NCBI RefSeq assembly: GCF_029051725.1
Contig: NZ_JAACFU010000018.1
Location: 96,571 to 160,570, forward strand
Reading direction: 5' to 3'
Length of the DNA: 64,000 nt
From: Bradyrhizobium sp. CSS354
GTDB taxonomy: Bacteria; Pseudomonadota; Alphaproteobacteria; Rhizobiales; Xanthobacteraceae
The notes beneath the pieces are model-generated. The model was given only the letters and a program-made list of their open reading frames with translations. It did not search any database and had not been told where the DNA came from. The stretch's first letter is position 1. Each line of letters starts with the position of its first letter. The position numbers and the translations under genes are program-made. Of the stretch, positions 54,158-63,780 are shown in pieces.

Positions 54158-57100
54158 TGTCCGCCGTCTTCATCGATCGTCCGCGGCTTTCGATGGTGAT
54201 CGCATTCATCATCACGATTGCCGGCGCACTGGCGCTGGCGCAAATCCCGGTGGCGCAATTTCCAGACATCGTGCCGCCACAGGTCACGGTCGCCGGCATC
54301 TTCCCTGGCGCGTCCGCCGAGGTTGTAGAGAGCAGTGTCGCCCAGCCGCTGGAGGCGCAGATCATTGGAAGCGACCGCGCACTCTACATGAAATCGACTA
54401 GCGCCAATGACGGCAGCTACACACTGACGGTTTCGTTCGCGCTTGGTACCAACCCCGACATCAATACCGTCAACGTCAACAACCGCGTGCAGAGTGCTCT
54501 CTCGCAATTGCCCACCGAAGTACAGCAGCAGGGCGTGACGGTGCACAAGCGCTCCTCGTCGATCCTGCAGTTCCTCGTACTCTACAGCGGAAATGGCCAA
54601 CAGGACCCGCTCTTCATCACCAACTATGCAATCATCAACGTGCTTGATGCGATCGCCAGCACGCCGGGGGTCGGCCAGGCGAACCTGTTCGCGAAGATGA
54701 ACTACTCGATGCGGATCTGGTTTGACACGCAGCGGCTCACCAGCCTCAATCTCACGCCGTCGGACGTCATTGGCGCGATCCGTACGCAAAGCGTCCAGGC
54801 CCCGGTCGGCCGCATCGGCGCGCGCCCGATCAGCGACGACCAGCAGTTCCAGTTCAATGTGCAGACCCTGGGCAGGCTCGCCACAGTCGATCAATTCACC
54901 CAAATCGTGCTGCGCGCCAATCCGGACGGTTCATCGCTGCTCGTGGGGGACGTTGCACGTGTCGAAATGGGCGCCCAAAATCTCGACAGTGAAGCGCGGA
55001 TCGATGGACGTGCGGCCGTGCCGATGGCGATTTATCTGTCGCCGGGTGCCAATGCGGTGACCACCGCACAGGCGGTGACAGCGACGATGCAGCGGCTGTC
55101 GCAGCATTTTCCCACCGGGCTGAGCTACCTCGTCCAATACGACTCAACGAGCTTCGTGCGTGCCACCATCGCGGAAGTGTTGCAGACGCTAGGCGAGGCC
55201 TTCCTGCTGGTCGTGATCGTGGTGTACCTGTTCCTCGGCAATCTCCGGGCCACCGTGATCCCGGCCGTTGCCGTTCCGGTGAGCCTGATCGGGACCTTCG
55301 CCGTGCTGCTGGTGCTCGGATATTCGGCCAACACGGTGTCCCTGCTCGCCATGGTGCTCGCCATTGGCATCGTGGTGGACGACGCTATCGTCGTCGTCGA
55401 GAACGTCGAGCGGGTTATGGAGGACGAGCCCTCGCTTTCTCCCGCCGAGGCAAGCAAGAAGGCTATGGCACAGATCATGGCGCCGATTATCGCGATCACG
55501 CTGGTACTGCTCTCCGTCTTCGTGCCGATCGCTTTCATTCCCGGCATTTCCGGCACGCTGTTTCGCCAGTTTGCAGTGACAATCAGCGCCGCGATGATGA
55601 TTTCGGCACTGAATGCACTGACGCTGTCGCCGGCGCTGTGCGCGCTGTTCCTGCGCCACACCGGGCCGCGGCGTGGCCTGATCGGTCGTGTGCTTGGCGG
55701 CATCGACTGGTTGCGGGACGGCTACAGCAGCGGCGTGCGCCGCTTGGTGCGGAAGGCGGGGCTCTCGCTCGTGCTGATTGCCCTATTCGGCGCAGGCATC
55801 TTCGGCATGTCGCTGATCACGCCGACGGGTTTCCTGCCCGAGGAAGATCAGGGAGCCTTCTTCACCTCGGTACAACTGCCGGACGGTGCGTCGGTGGCAC
55901 GAACCAGCGAAGTCACCCAACAGCTCGAACATATCTTGAAGCAGATGCCCGCCGTCGATCACGTCCTTGCCATCATCGGCTTTTCCCTGCTCGACGGCGC
56001 ATCCGAACCGAACAGCGCGCTGGTGGTGACGCGCCTGAAGCCGTTTGCCGATCGCAAGACAGCAACGGATTCTGCGCGAGCGCTGATCGGCCAAACCTTC
56101 GCCGCTGGCGCGCAGATCCGCCAAGCCAATGTCCTCCCGTTCAATCTGCCGCCGATCATCGGGCTCTCCACCGGCGGCGGGTTCGAATACCAGCTCCAGG
56201 CGTTGGAAGGACAGAACCCGGCCGAAATCTCCAGTGTCACGGGTGCGCTGATCGGCGCCGCCAACGCCGACCCACGGCTCACGCGCGTCTTTTCGACCTT
56301 CACTGCGACCAATCCGTCGATCTATCTCGATATCGACCGCCGCAAGTCCCAGGCGCTCGGAGTGACAATCAGCGACATCTTCACGGCCCTACAAGCGACG
56401 CTCGGCGGCATCTACGTCAACAACTTCAATCGGTTTGGCCGCACCTGGCAGGTCAACGTTCAGGGCGAAGCGCTCGATCGCGCCGATATTTCGGACATCT
56501 GGCGGATCTATCTGCGTAATGCCACCGGCCAAATGGTGCCGATCAGATCGGTTGCCGGGATCAAGATCGTGACCGGGCCTCAGGTGATCACCCGCTACAA
56601 CAATTATCGGTCGGTGACGGTAAACGGTAGCCCGGCGCCCGGTGTCTCCTCAGGTACCGCCCTCACAGCGATGGGCGACGTCTCTCATGCCGTACTGCCT
56701 GCGGGCTACGGTTTCGACTGGACCGGCACCGCCTATCAGGAGCAACAGGCCGCCGGCCAGACAGGCATTGTGCTCGCACTTGCCGTGCTGTTCGCGTATT
56801 TGTTCCTGGTCGCGCTCTATGAGAGCACGATTATCCCGATCCCGGTCCTGTTGTCGGTCCTGGTCGGCGTACTCGGCTCCTATGTCGGCATCAAGGTCGC
56901 TGGCCTCAATCTCGATCTGTACGGTCAGATCGGGCTCGTGGTGCTGATCGCACTCGCCGCCAAAAACGGCATCCTGATCGTCGAGTTTGCGAAGGAGCAG
57001 CGTGAGGCGGGCGTGGCGCTCGAGCAAGCCGCGATCCAGGGCGCACATATGCGTTTCCGCGCAGTGATGATGACTTCCGTTGCCTTCATCCTTGGTCTCC

Positions 57101-57306
57101 TGCCGCTTGTGATTGCGACCGGCGCCGCCGAGCTCAGCCGCAGGGCCGTCGGCACAGCCGTGTTCGCAGGCATGCTTGCGGCGAGCTCTGTTGGGATCTT
57201 CCTGGTGCCGATGCTCTACGTGACGTTTCAGCGCCTGCGCGAGCGGGCAAAGGGGAATTCCAAAGCAACCCGTGGGCCGACATCACCGATCGATGAGACG
57301 GTCTAG
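54154..57306 (+). CDS. RND efflux permease, HAE1/AcrB-like
   Basis: 1050 aa, full length. FIDRPRLSMVIAFIITIAGA and LALAQIPVAQFPDIVPPQV start the first helix and porter domain. LAIGIVVDDAIVVVENVERV holds the two central Asp residues of the proton relay on helix 4. LLSVLVGVLGSYVGIKVAGL and IALAAKNGILIVEFAKEQRE (conserved Lys on helix 10) are standard. Forms a tripartite pump with the adaptor. The C-terminus ends RERAKGNSKATRGPTSPIDE. Confidence 0.95.
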   Translation: MMSAVFIDRPRLSMVIAFIITIAGALALAQIPVAQFPDIVPPQVTVAGIFPGASAEVVESSVAQPLEAQIIGSDRALYMKSTSANDGSYTLTVSFALGTNPDINTVNVNNRVQSALSQLPTEVQQQGVTVHKRSSSILQFLVLYSGNGQQDPLFITNYAIINVLDAIASTPGVGQANLFAKMNYSMRIWFDTQRLTSLNLTPSDVIGAIRTQSVQAPVGRIGARPISDDQQFQFNVQTLGRLATVDQFTQIVLRANPDGSSLLVGDVARVEMGAQNLDSEARIDGRAAVPMAIYLSPGANAVTTAQAVTATMQRLSQHFPTGLSYLVQYDSTSFVRATIAEVLQTLGEAFLLVVIVVYLFLGNLRATVIPAVAVPVSLIGTFAVLLVLGYSANTVSLLAMVLAIGIVVDDAIVVVENVERVMEDEPSLSPAEASKKAMAQIMAPIIAITLVLLSVFVPIAFIPGISGTLFRQFAVTISAAMMISALNALTLSPALCALFLRHTGPRRGLIGRVLGGIDWLRDGYSSGVRRLVRKAGLSLVLIALFGAGIFGMSLITPTGFLPEEDQGAFFTSVQLPDGASVARTSEVTQQLEHILKQMPAVDHVLAIIGFSLLDGASEPNSALVVTRLKPFADRKTATDSARALIGQTFAAGAQIRQANVLPFNLPPIIGLSTGGGFEYQLQALEGQNPAEISSVTGALIGAANADPRLTRVFSTFTATNPSIYLDIDRRKSQALGVTISDIFTALQATLGGIYVNNFNRFGRTWQVNVQGEALDRADISDIWRIYLRNATGQMVPIRSVAGIKIVTGPQVITRYNNYRSVTVNGSPAPGVSSGTALTAMGDVSHAVLPAGYGFDWTGTAYQEQQAAGQTGIVLALAVLFAYLFLVALYESTIIPIPVLLSVLVGVLGSYVGIKVAGLNLDLYGQIGLVVLIALAAKNGILIVEFAKEQREAGVALEQAAIQGAHMRFRAVMMTSVAFILGLLPLVIATGAAELSRRAVGTAVFAGMLAASSVGIFLVPMLYVTFQRLRERAKGNSKATRGPTSPIDETV

Positions 57307-57309
57307 GCA

Positions 57310-57442
57310 ATGGCAAGCAATCGAAAAGGCTGGCTGATCGCCCTTCTCGGCCGTGCTCCTCGTCGCGGTCGGATATTTCGCCCCAGCCGCTGTCCGCAAA
57401 GCGATCAATAGGGCTGAACTTCGAGGCCAGAGTGACCGTTAG
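57310..57442 (+). pseudogene. Small single-helix membrane protein, frameshifted
   Basis: ATG 57310 opens MASNRKGWLIALLG. A neighbouring frame then gives VLLVAVGYFAPAAVRKAINR, a membrane helix with a basic end, to the stop at 57442. The frames meet near CTTCTCGGCCGTGCTCC. Together they give a plausible ~44-residue single-pass protein with the first part out of frame. Could be a real frameshift or simply chance. Confidence 0.45.
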
Positions 57443-57466
57443 GCCCACAAAGCAGGAGGTAACGAC

Positions 57467-58831
57467 ATGCTCTCCGAAGTCGTTGTGCGGATGCAAAAAG
57501 CCGCGCGCGTGGCGACCATTCTTGCGTCATGCGCCGCTCTCGGTCCTGGGCTGGCGCAGGAGCGCTCTGCCGTGACGTTTTTTGAGAACGTGCGCATTTT
57601 CGACGGGAAGAACCAGACCCTCTCCGCTCCGTCGAACGTCCTCATCCGAGGCAACACAATAGAGCGTATTGCGATCGCTCCCATTCCGGTCGATCGTTCC
57701 CTGGATACCCGCACTGTAGCAGGCGGCGGACGCGTGCTGATGCCCGGGCTCAGCGACATGCATTGGCATGCGACGATGGTTCGTCCAACCCCTGCTCAAA
57801 TGCTTTCAAGCGACTTGGGTTACACGATGCTGCTCGCGGGCGCGGAAGCCACTGCTACGCTGATGCGCGGGTTCACCACCGTCAGGGACATGGGCGGCCC
57901 AGCTTTCGCGCTGAAGCGCGCCATCGATGAGGGGGTCGTTGCAGGCCCTCGCATCTATCCGTCGGGGGCCGTCATCACAGTCACCGGCGGCCACGGCGAC
58001 TTCCGTGAGCTCTGGGAGCTGCCACAAAGTCTCGGCGGAACGAGCCGCGTCGAGCAGCTTGGTGGAAGCATGATCGCGGATAGTCCCGACGAGGTTCGCA
58101 AGCGCACGCGCGAACAGCTCATGCAGGGCGCATCGCAGATCAAGCTGACGGCAGGCGGCGGCGTTGCCTCGCCTTTCAGTCCACTCGATGTGACCACCTT
58201 CAGTGAGGCTGAGCTGAGGGCCGCCGTCGAAGCAGCTACCGATTGGGGAACCTATGTGGCGACGCACGCCTATACGCCAAACGCCATTCGACGCTCCGTT
58301 GCTGCAGGCGTCAAGGTGATCGAGCATGGTCATTTGATGGATGAGCCGACCGCACGTCTCCTTGCGGAGGAGAAGATCTGGCTGAGCACACAGCCCTTCG
58401 TGGACCTTGGCGGCGCAGCCATGCTTCCTGCCGCGCAACAAGCGCAGATGCGCCAAGTGGTTGCGGGCACCGACACCACGTACGGGTTTGTCAAAAAATA
58501 CAAGATCAAGACGGCCTTCGGGACTGATATTCTCTTCTCCAAGGCGTTGGCTGAGCATCAGGGTCAGGGTATCGTGGATCTCACACGTTGGTTCACTCCG
58601 GCGGAAGCATTGGCAATGGCGACTTCGGCAAACGGAGAGTTGCTGGCGCTCTCCGGCGCGCGCAACCCCTATCCCGGCAAGCTCGGAGTGGTCGAAGAAG
58701 GCGCGTTGGCGGATCTCCTTCTCGTGGACGGCAATCCCCTGGACGACATTCGCCTCATCGCGGATCCGGAGAATAAAATCTTGGTCATCATGAAGGATGG
58801 CATCATCTATAAGGACGTTGGTCCGAAATGA
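57467..58831 (+). CDS. Exported amidohydrolase family protein
   Basis: 454 aa with AGGAGG before the ATG. Signal-like region AARVATILASCAALGPGLAQ. Metal-site pieces of the imidazolonepropionase/prolidase-like branch: DMHWH (HxH of strand 1), QIKLTAGGG (Lys of strand 4), ATHAYTPNAI (His), VIEHGHLMDE (HxH) and AFGTDILF (Asp of strand 8). Binuclear centre expected. The natural substrate is unknown; relatives cleave dipeptides, lactams or carbamates. Monocistronic by spacing. Confidence 0.88.
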   Translation: MLSEVVVRMQKAARVATILASCAALGPGLAQERSAVTFFENVRIFDGKNQTLSAPSNVLIRGNTIERIAIAPIPVDRSLDTRTVAGGGRVLMPGLSDMHWHATMVRPTPAQMLSSDLGYTMLLAGAEATATLMRGFTTVRDMGGPAFALKRAIDEGVVAGPRIYPSGAVITVTGGHGDFRELWELPQSLGGTSRVEQLGGSMIADSPDEVRKRTREQLMQGASQIKLTAGGGVASPFSPLDVTTFSEAELRAAVEAATDWGTYVATHAYTPNAIRRSVAAGVKVIEHGHLMDEPTARLLAEEKIWLSTQPFVDLGGAAMLPAAQQAQMRQVVAGTDTTYGFVKKYKIKTAFGTDILFSKALAEHQGQGIVDLTRWFTPAEALAMATSANGELLALSGARNPYPGKLGVVEEGALADLLLVDGNPLDDIRLIADPENKILVIMKDGIIYKDVGPK

Positions 58832-58960
58832 CCCTCTCCTGACTGGGCGGGATGTTTCGCGCGCGCTGCCGGCTTTGCTCGCACCCGCAATTCACGTCCG
58901 CAGGTTCAATTGCCGCTGTGGGCTTCCCGATCACAAGCCCGCATCGGAGAGGGGGGCCAA

Positions 58961-60676
58961 ATGAACATCGTCAAGAGTCCCGCGCAGATTGTCTGGCGGT
59001 ACGTGGCATCTCTCTCAGGCGTTGGATTGGCGTTGGGAGCATTGTTCTTCGCAGCCGCGCTTACGCCGACGCTCGTCCCAAGGAGCTATTTGATCCAGGG
59101 AGTCCTTGCCGGCACCTGCTTTGCGATCGGTTACGAGCTGGGCGTGCTCTGGCGCTGGCTATGGCGCTATCTCGAACTTCCCGAGCCATCGCCACGAATC
59201 CGATCGGCGGCCAACGTGGCGGTTGCGGTCGGCTGCTTCGTCACGGTCATCTTGTTTCTCTGGCGGGCGGCGGAATGGCAGAATTCGATCCGTAGCGCCA
59301 TGAACATGGAGCTGGTTGAAACCGCCCATCCCGCCAAAGTCTCCGTGATCGCGCTCATCACGTTTTTCGCACTGTTTTGGCTGGCGGAATCGTTCAAGCT
59401 GGTAACCAGTTTTGTCTCCGGCCGGATCCGGCGGTTCATTCCTAGGAAGATCGCGAACTTCGTCGGCCTTCTCGTGGCCGTCCTGCTGATCTGGTCGACC
59501 GCCAACAATCTGCTTATCCGCGCCGCCTTTAGCGCGTTGGATTCTTCGTTCCGGGAATTTGACGCCCTATTTGAACCGGAGCGACCTCAGCCGGGCGAAG
59601 CCACCAGAACGGGGAGTGCAGCGTCGCTGGTGAAATGGAATGAGCTCGGCCGTGCCGGACGGGAGTTCGTGGCTTCCGGACCGACCGCCGCGCAGATCGC
59701 CGCATTCACCGGCCGTCCCGCCCGGGATCCGCTCCGCGTCTACGTGGGATTGCGCGGCGCAGACACCGCGCGTGGGCGCGCGGAATTGGCACTTGGCGAG
59801 CTCAAGCGCCAGGGAGGCTTTGAGCGGTCCGTGCTCATCGTCGTTACTCCGACGGGAACCGGCTGGATCGACCCGGCTGCAATGGATACGATCGAGTATC
59901 TCGCCGATGGCGACGTTGCCAGCGTTGCCGTGCAGTATTCCTATCTCAACAGTCCCTTGTCCCTGCTGTTTCAACCGGAATACGGCGCGGAAGCCGCACG
60001 TGCCCTGTTTGCCGTGATTTATGGGCACTGGACGACGCTGCCGAAGGAACGCCGGCCAAGATTATATCTGCATGGCCTTAGCCTCGGCGCCATGAACTCG
60101 CAAGACTCCGCTGAGTTGTTCGAGACGATCGGCGATCCGATCGCTGGGGCTCTCTGGAGCGGCTCACCTTTTACGAGCCGGATCTGGCGCTCGATCACCG
60201 CGAACCGCAATGCCGCCTCTCCTGCCTGGCTGCCGGAATTTCGTGACGGCCGCTTCGTGCGGTTTATGAACCAGAACGGGCCGACGGTCGCCCCCAGTAC
60301 GCCGTGGGGGCCGATGCGCGTCGTCTTCCTTCAATATGCAAGTGACCCGATCGTATTCTTTGACTATCACTATGCCTACCAGCGCCCGACCTGGATCAAT
60401 GCACCGCGGGGTCCGGACGTTTCAGCGGAACTGCGATGGTATCCGGTCGTGACTATGCTGCAGATCGCCGTTGATATGGCGGTCGCAACGGGCACGCCAC
60501 TCGGTTATGGCCATGTCTACGCGCCAGAACACTATGTCGATGCATGGGTTGCCCTGGCCAATCTCCGAAATTGGTCGGGCGAGGCACTTGGAAGACTTAA
60601 GATTCATCTCGGAAGGGCTGCGAACGTCTCTGCCGGCGCCAGCGGCGACAATCCCTACTTCGACAGGGGAGGATAA
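58961..60676 (+). CDS. Membrane-anchored alpha/beta hydrolase (DUF-type N-terminal membrane domain)
   Basis: 571 aa from ATG 58961, after GAGAGGGGG. Residues 1-180 hold four or five transmembrane helices (LSGVGLALGALFFAAALTPT, SAANVAVAVGCFVTVILFLW, ISALITFFALF-type segment, GLLVAVLLIWSTANNLLI). The remaining ~350 residues are an alpha/beta hydrolase: VYVGLRGADTARGRAELAL, VLIVVTPTGTG, nucleophile elbow LHGLSLGAMNS, YASDPIVFFD (acid) and YGHVYAPEHYVDAW (His). This two-part layout matches the alpha/beta-hydrolase family with its own N-terminal membrane domain. Probably lipid- or envelope-related; substrate unknown. Confidence 0.87.
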   Translation: MNIVKSPAQIVWRYVASLSGVGLALGALFFAAALTPTLVPRSYLIQGVLAGTCFAIGYELGVLWRWLWRYLELPEPSPRIRSAANVAVAVGCFVTVILFLWRAAEWQNSIRSAMNMELVETAHPAKVSVIALITFFALFWLAESFKLVTSFVSGRIRRFIPRKIANFVGLLVAVLLIWSTANNLLIRAAFSALDSSFREFDALFEPERPQPGEATRTGSAASLVKWNELGRAGREFVASGPTAAQIAAFTGRPARDPLRVYVGLRGADTARGRAELALGELKRQGGFERSVLIVVTPTGTGWIDPAAMDTIEYLADGDVASVAVQYSYLNSPLSLLFQPEYGAEAARALFAVIYGHWTTLPKERRPRLYLHGLSLGAMNSQDSAELFETIGDPIAGALWSGSPFTSRIWRSITANRNAASPAWLPEFRDGRFVRFMNQNGPTVAPSTPWGPMRVVFLQYASDPIVFFDYHYAYQRPTWINAPRGPDVSAELRWYPVVTMLQIAVDMAVATGTPLGYGHVYAPEHYVDAWVALANLRNWSGEALGRLKIHLGRAANVSAGASGDNPYFDRGG

Positions 60677-60770
60677 TGGCCGCTCGCGTTGCGCTCTGTT
60701 GGCCGTGGGCTAAAGAAGACCGTTTGAAAAATCAGATGCTCAAACGGCCTTGGTGGCTAAGGCATTGATT

Positions 60771-60823
60771 TGGTGGGCGCACCAGGGCTCGAACCTGGGA
60801 CCCGCTGATTAAGAGTCAGCCAC
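60771..60823 (-). tRNA. 3' part of tRNA-Lys(CTT), truncated
   Basis: The minus strand carries an anticodon stem-loop GCTGA-CTCTTAA-TCAGC (anticodon CTT), the variable loop, a T-arm CCAGG-TTCGAGC-CCTGG, the acceptor 3' strand TGCGCCC and ACCA. The 5' half is absent: no GGGCGCA acceptor strand or D-arm is found upstream. It is a remnant, as left when an island integrates into a tRNA gene. Confidence 0.8.
60802..60823. repeat. 22-bp direct repeat, copy 1 (within the tRNA-Lys fragment)
   Basis: Covers the anticodon stem-loop of the tRNA remnant. An identical 22-bp copy is at 61221-61242, in the same orientation. Looks like an attachment-site duplication. Confidence 0.8.
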
Positions 60824-61220
60824 CGGTCAAATACAATCAATGGCTTATCGGTCGCACTGTTGCGCTTATCCGGCCGTAGATGGACATTCGTCGCACACCA
60901 CATTCCACGCCCACTTACAGGGGCCGATTGGAGGCGGTCAATATCCCTTGACGATCTTTTTAGAGCCGGTTTGGTTCGGCTGGAATCGCAATCGCCTCCG
61001 CGGATTTACCGTCGACGGCGGATCAGTCGCATTGACATGCGTCGAGGTTCGAGCCGGGAGACCGCTACATGGCTAAACACACTACCATGGAGGCGCTGTT
61101 CTCTTACCGCAGGGCAGCTTAACTCCCGACCTCGCGCCTTGATGGCCCGGCAGTAGCCGCCGTTCTTACGCGGTCCACGCAGGCCGGTGCGTCGACGTAA
61201 AATTCACGATTCCGACAGAG

Positions 61221-61242
61221 CCGCTGATTAAGAGTCAGCCAC
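61221..61242. repeat. 22-bp direct repeat, copy 2
   Basis: Identical to 60802-60823. Only the anticodon stem-loop is repeated here, without the T-arm or acceptor end. Confidence 0.8.
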
Positions 61243-61562
61243 GAATTAGGAACGACCAATGATTAGGCGGTCGCCCTGAACATATCGAAATTGGCATCCA
61301 TCGCATAAGTCCTTCCATGACACTTTCCTATTCCCGGAAGACGAACGAACGATAGGCTTGGCAGGGATCAGCTGAGATGTCCGCGAGCCTGCCGAACTCC
61401 AGTTAGCCGGCTGATTGTGCTTTGCAGTGCCGTCGGACAGGCACACCTCCACAATGGGAACCATATCTGGCGTAACCGGTTGGACTCCTGTTGAGTTTTG
61501 CAAACAGCTGGGCACCAGCCGGCACGAGGCCTAGCGCCGGACATCCGTGGGGGACGAATCCC

Positions 61563-62354
61563 ATGATGGACCACGCGACCAGAGTTGGTAATCGATTGTT
61601 AGCAGCGTTGCCGCCGGCAGATTTCGCTTTACTTACGCCTCACCTGCGGAAAATCGTGCTCGAACGCGACGCCGTACCGATCCGATCGGGTGATCGGATC
61701 GACCACCTTCTCTTCCCCTGTGGCGGTGCTGTTACGTTTATCGTGGACTTGCCGAACGGTCAGAGTGTCGCCGTAGCGGTGATCGGTCATGAAGGTGCGA
61801 TCGGCCTGACGTCGGCGCTTGGCACATCCCACTCACCCGTGACGGTGGTGGTTCGCGTACCAGGGCCCGTGCTGCAGATTCCGGCGGCGCAATTTTTGTC
61901 AGCTCTGGGTCGCAGCCCCGCGATCGCATCCATGGTGCAGATTTTCACGAGATCGCTGCTGACACAGGTTCAGCACGTCGCGGCTTGCAATGCACTACAT
62001 TCCGTCGAAGCCCGGATGGCCTGCTGGCTGCTTCAAATTCACGACCGGGCGAATGGCAGCACCCCCCTCCCTTTGACGCAGGAAACTATGTCGGAGCTAC
62101 TGGGCGTCCGGCGCACCACCGTCACGCATGTTGTGAGGGCGTTGCGCGCGTCAAGAGCGTTGAAATCCAACCGCCGCGGTCAGCTCGAGATTGACCGGCC
62201 GCGGCTCGAAGCCGTGGCGTGCGAGTGCTACAAGGTGATGAGCCGCAGGATCGATCGGATAATTTCGCGTGGCGGAGCAGGACTTCTTCACGCCGCGCCA
62301 GCGCGAGACGCGCGCCAGCCGCCCGGCAACCGACTATCCAGCGCAGGCTCGTAG
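61563..62354 (+). CDS. Crp/Fnr family transcriptional regulator
   Basis: 263 aa from ATG 61563. A cyclic-nucleotide-binding-like jelly roll at about 15-140 (VPIRSGDRIDHLLFPCGGAV, VAVAVIGHEGAIGLTSALG). C-terminal HTH_Crp: LTQETMSELLGVRRTTVTHV, with the recognition helix RRTTVTHVVRAL. There is no N-terminal Cys cluster for an FNR-type Fe-S centre. The last 30 residues are of low complexity, and the gene's end overlaps the next gene by 67 bp on the other strand, so the true stop side may be worth checking. Confidence 0.88.
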   Translation: MMDHATRVGNRLLAALPPADFALLTPHLRKIVLERDAVPIRSGDRIDHLLFPCGGAVTFIVDLPNGQSVAVAVIGHEGAIGLTSALGTSHSPVTVVVRVPGPVLQIPAAQFLSALGRSPAIASMVQIFTRSLLTQVQHVAACNALHSVEARMACWLLQIHDRANGSTPLPLTQETMSELLGVRRTTVTHVVRALRASRALKSNRRGQLEIDRPRLEAVACECYKVMSRRIDRIISRGGAGLLHAAPARDARQPPGNRLSSAGS

Positions 62355-62515
62355 ACCCAGGCCTCTCGCGCGAACCACTCGTGTGTAGCCGCACAGACCC
62401 GACAATAGGTGCGCGAAAAGAATACCGCGCTGCAGCGAAACCTTTCGCGATCAATTTCGATACCCGTCGAAATAGCGTCGCCCGTTTCCGGGCACTTGAT
62501 CATCACCACACCCAT
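62288..62515 (-). CDS. Small Cys-containing protein, zinc-ribbon-like
   Basis: 75 aa from ATG 62515, after AGGAA; a further Met lies 4 residues inside. Cys pairs: MIKCPETGDAIS and FSRTYCRVCAATHEWFAREA. This small zinc-ribbon-like family is widespread in Bradyrhizobium; function unknown. Overlaps the Crp-type gene end on the other strand by 67 bp. Confidence 0.7.
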   Translation of the reverse strand: MGVVMIKCPETGDAISTGIEIDRERFRCSAVFFSRTYCRVCAATHEWFAREAWVYEPALDSRLPGGWRASRAGAA

Positions 62516-62634
62516 CTTGATTTCCTGCAACTAGTTGCGGACTCTGGGCACGCTGGCCCGCCATCGACTGGACCGAGCGTCCCCTCGTCGCGGAGACGCC
62601 CGTCCAGTCGATCCGCGCGGCCGGTAGCCTCGGT

Positions 62635-63117
62635 TCAGACGGTCTTGTGCAGCACTCTGTTGAAGCTGGACTTGATGGGCTCGGTCGTCTCGATCGCAAC
62701 TTTTTGCGCGAGATCCCAAAGTTCCCGATTCTGTGCGGAAACGACTTCGAAAGCCTCGCGGCTTCGGGCGGTCGAAAGATGCACGATATCCAGCAGCGAT
62801 CTGGTCTCAGCGAGCCGGGATAAAAACTCCAGGGTGGCGCTGGTATTGTCTTTCGAAATCTCGATGAACTTGGCGCCGTAATCGACGGCCCCTCTGGCGT
62901 TCATAGAGCAGGCTTCACGGAGAATGTCGCTGATCTCCTCGGAAGTCGCTTTTATGCTCGCGATATTTTTCTTGGTCTGTGCGGCGCCCTGCTCGGCGAA
63001 GCCACGGAGGAGTTCCTGGAAATTCAAAAACGGCAAATCGAACCTTGGTTTTGCACCATTCGTGTTCTCATTCACCGCATCGGCCTGCGTTTCGACTTTC
63101 ACTTCGGCATCATTCAC
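62635..63117 (-). CDS. Phasin family protein (second copy)
   Basis: 160 aa. Acidic N-terminal tail, then PFLNFQELLRGFAEQGAAQT, ATSEEISDILREACSMNA, YGAKFIEISKDNTSATLEFL and NRELWDLAQKVAIETTEPIK, the usual phasin helices. No signal peptide. PHA granule-coat function is likely. It stands apart from the PHA-like locus at 18.7-31.7 kb. Confidence 0.85.
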   Translation of the reverse strand: MNDAEVKVETQADAVNENTNGAKPRFDLPFLNFQELLRGFAEQGAAQTKKNIASIKATSEEISDILREACSMNARGAVDYGAKFIEISKDNTSATLEFLSRLAETRSLLDIVHLSTARSREAFEVVSAQNRELWDLAQKVAIETTEPIKSSFNRVLHKTV

Positions 63118-63354
63118 GAGCTTTCATCCTTTCAAGCGAAACTGGTTAATGGATTGAAGACTCCCCGCTCCCGGCACGTACTGCGCCAGGAAACCAGCGC
63201 CCCTGTTCTCGGCGTGACGGGAGGCTGCTGCGGATGAACCGCTCGCCCTCCGCCGAAGCCAAATATGATCGATTAAATTCGAACCATCGGTTCGCTTTCG
63301 GACTCTCGCTGAAATAATTTGATGGGTTGCGACCAGGCGGAGCAGGCATAAGCT
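63118..63354. other. Intergenic region
   Basis: 237 bp without a gene or obvious signal. Confidence 0.4.
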
Positions 63355-63564
63355 TTAAATATGCGACGTTGCAGCGGCCGCTCGGTTGCACTCTGAGCTC
63401 GCGCGCCGTCCGAGATAGCGCGACCGGCGCAGCTCGCGCTGATGGTTCTCTTCTCGATCCACCCGGTCCCTGAGACTCTCAAGTTCTGCGAGTTGGGAGG
63501 CAAGCGCTTCGAGACGCTGGCGAAGAACAGCAGCGGGGTTGTCCACTCGAGCGCAGATTTTCAT
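63355..63564 (-). CDS. Small charged coiled-coil protein
   Basis: 69 aa from ATG 63564, after AAGGAGA. Strongly helical and charged: VLRQRLEALASQLAELESLR and DRVDREENHQRELRRSRYLG with heptad-like spacing. No family recognised. Confidence 0.6.
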   Translation of the reverse strand: MKICARVDNPAAVLRQRLEALASQLAELESLRDRVDREENHQRELRRSRYLGRRASSECNRAAAATSHI

Positions 63565-63780
63565 GTGAGGTCTCCTTGCAATATGTCCGCGAAAATTCCG
63601 CCGGCTTCGACGGTGGGCAAAAAAATATGCAATCACAGGAAAACGCGACTAGCATTCGGCGTGCTGCGTCGCCGATAACGATGCGGCGGCGCGTTAAGAG
63701 AGTACTCATGTGCCCAGGCGCGCGGCACGCTCCATTGGGCCAGGCTGCTCAGCATGCGATAACAGCGGGTCGAGCTGTTT

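Larger units (their letters stand above)
60677..61562. other. Intergenic region with tRNA-Lys fragments
   Basis: 886 bp between the membrane hydrolase and the Crp-type gene. It holds the tRNA-Lys remnant (60771-60823) and the shorter copy (61221-61242). The rest shows no recognised gene. A 60720-60747 hairpin (CCGTTTGA/TCAAACGG) has no T-run. Confidence 0.6.

Noticed and set aside
60720..60747. Inverted repeat after the membrane hydrolase gene
   Set aside because: An eight-base stem with a long loop and no following T-run; not a convincing terminator.
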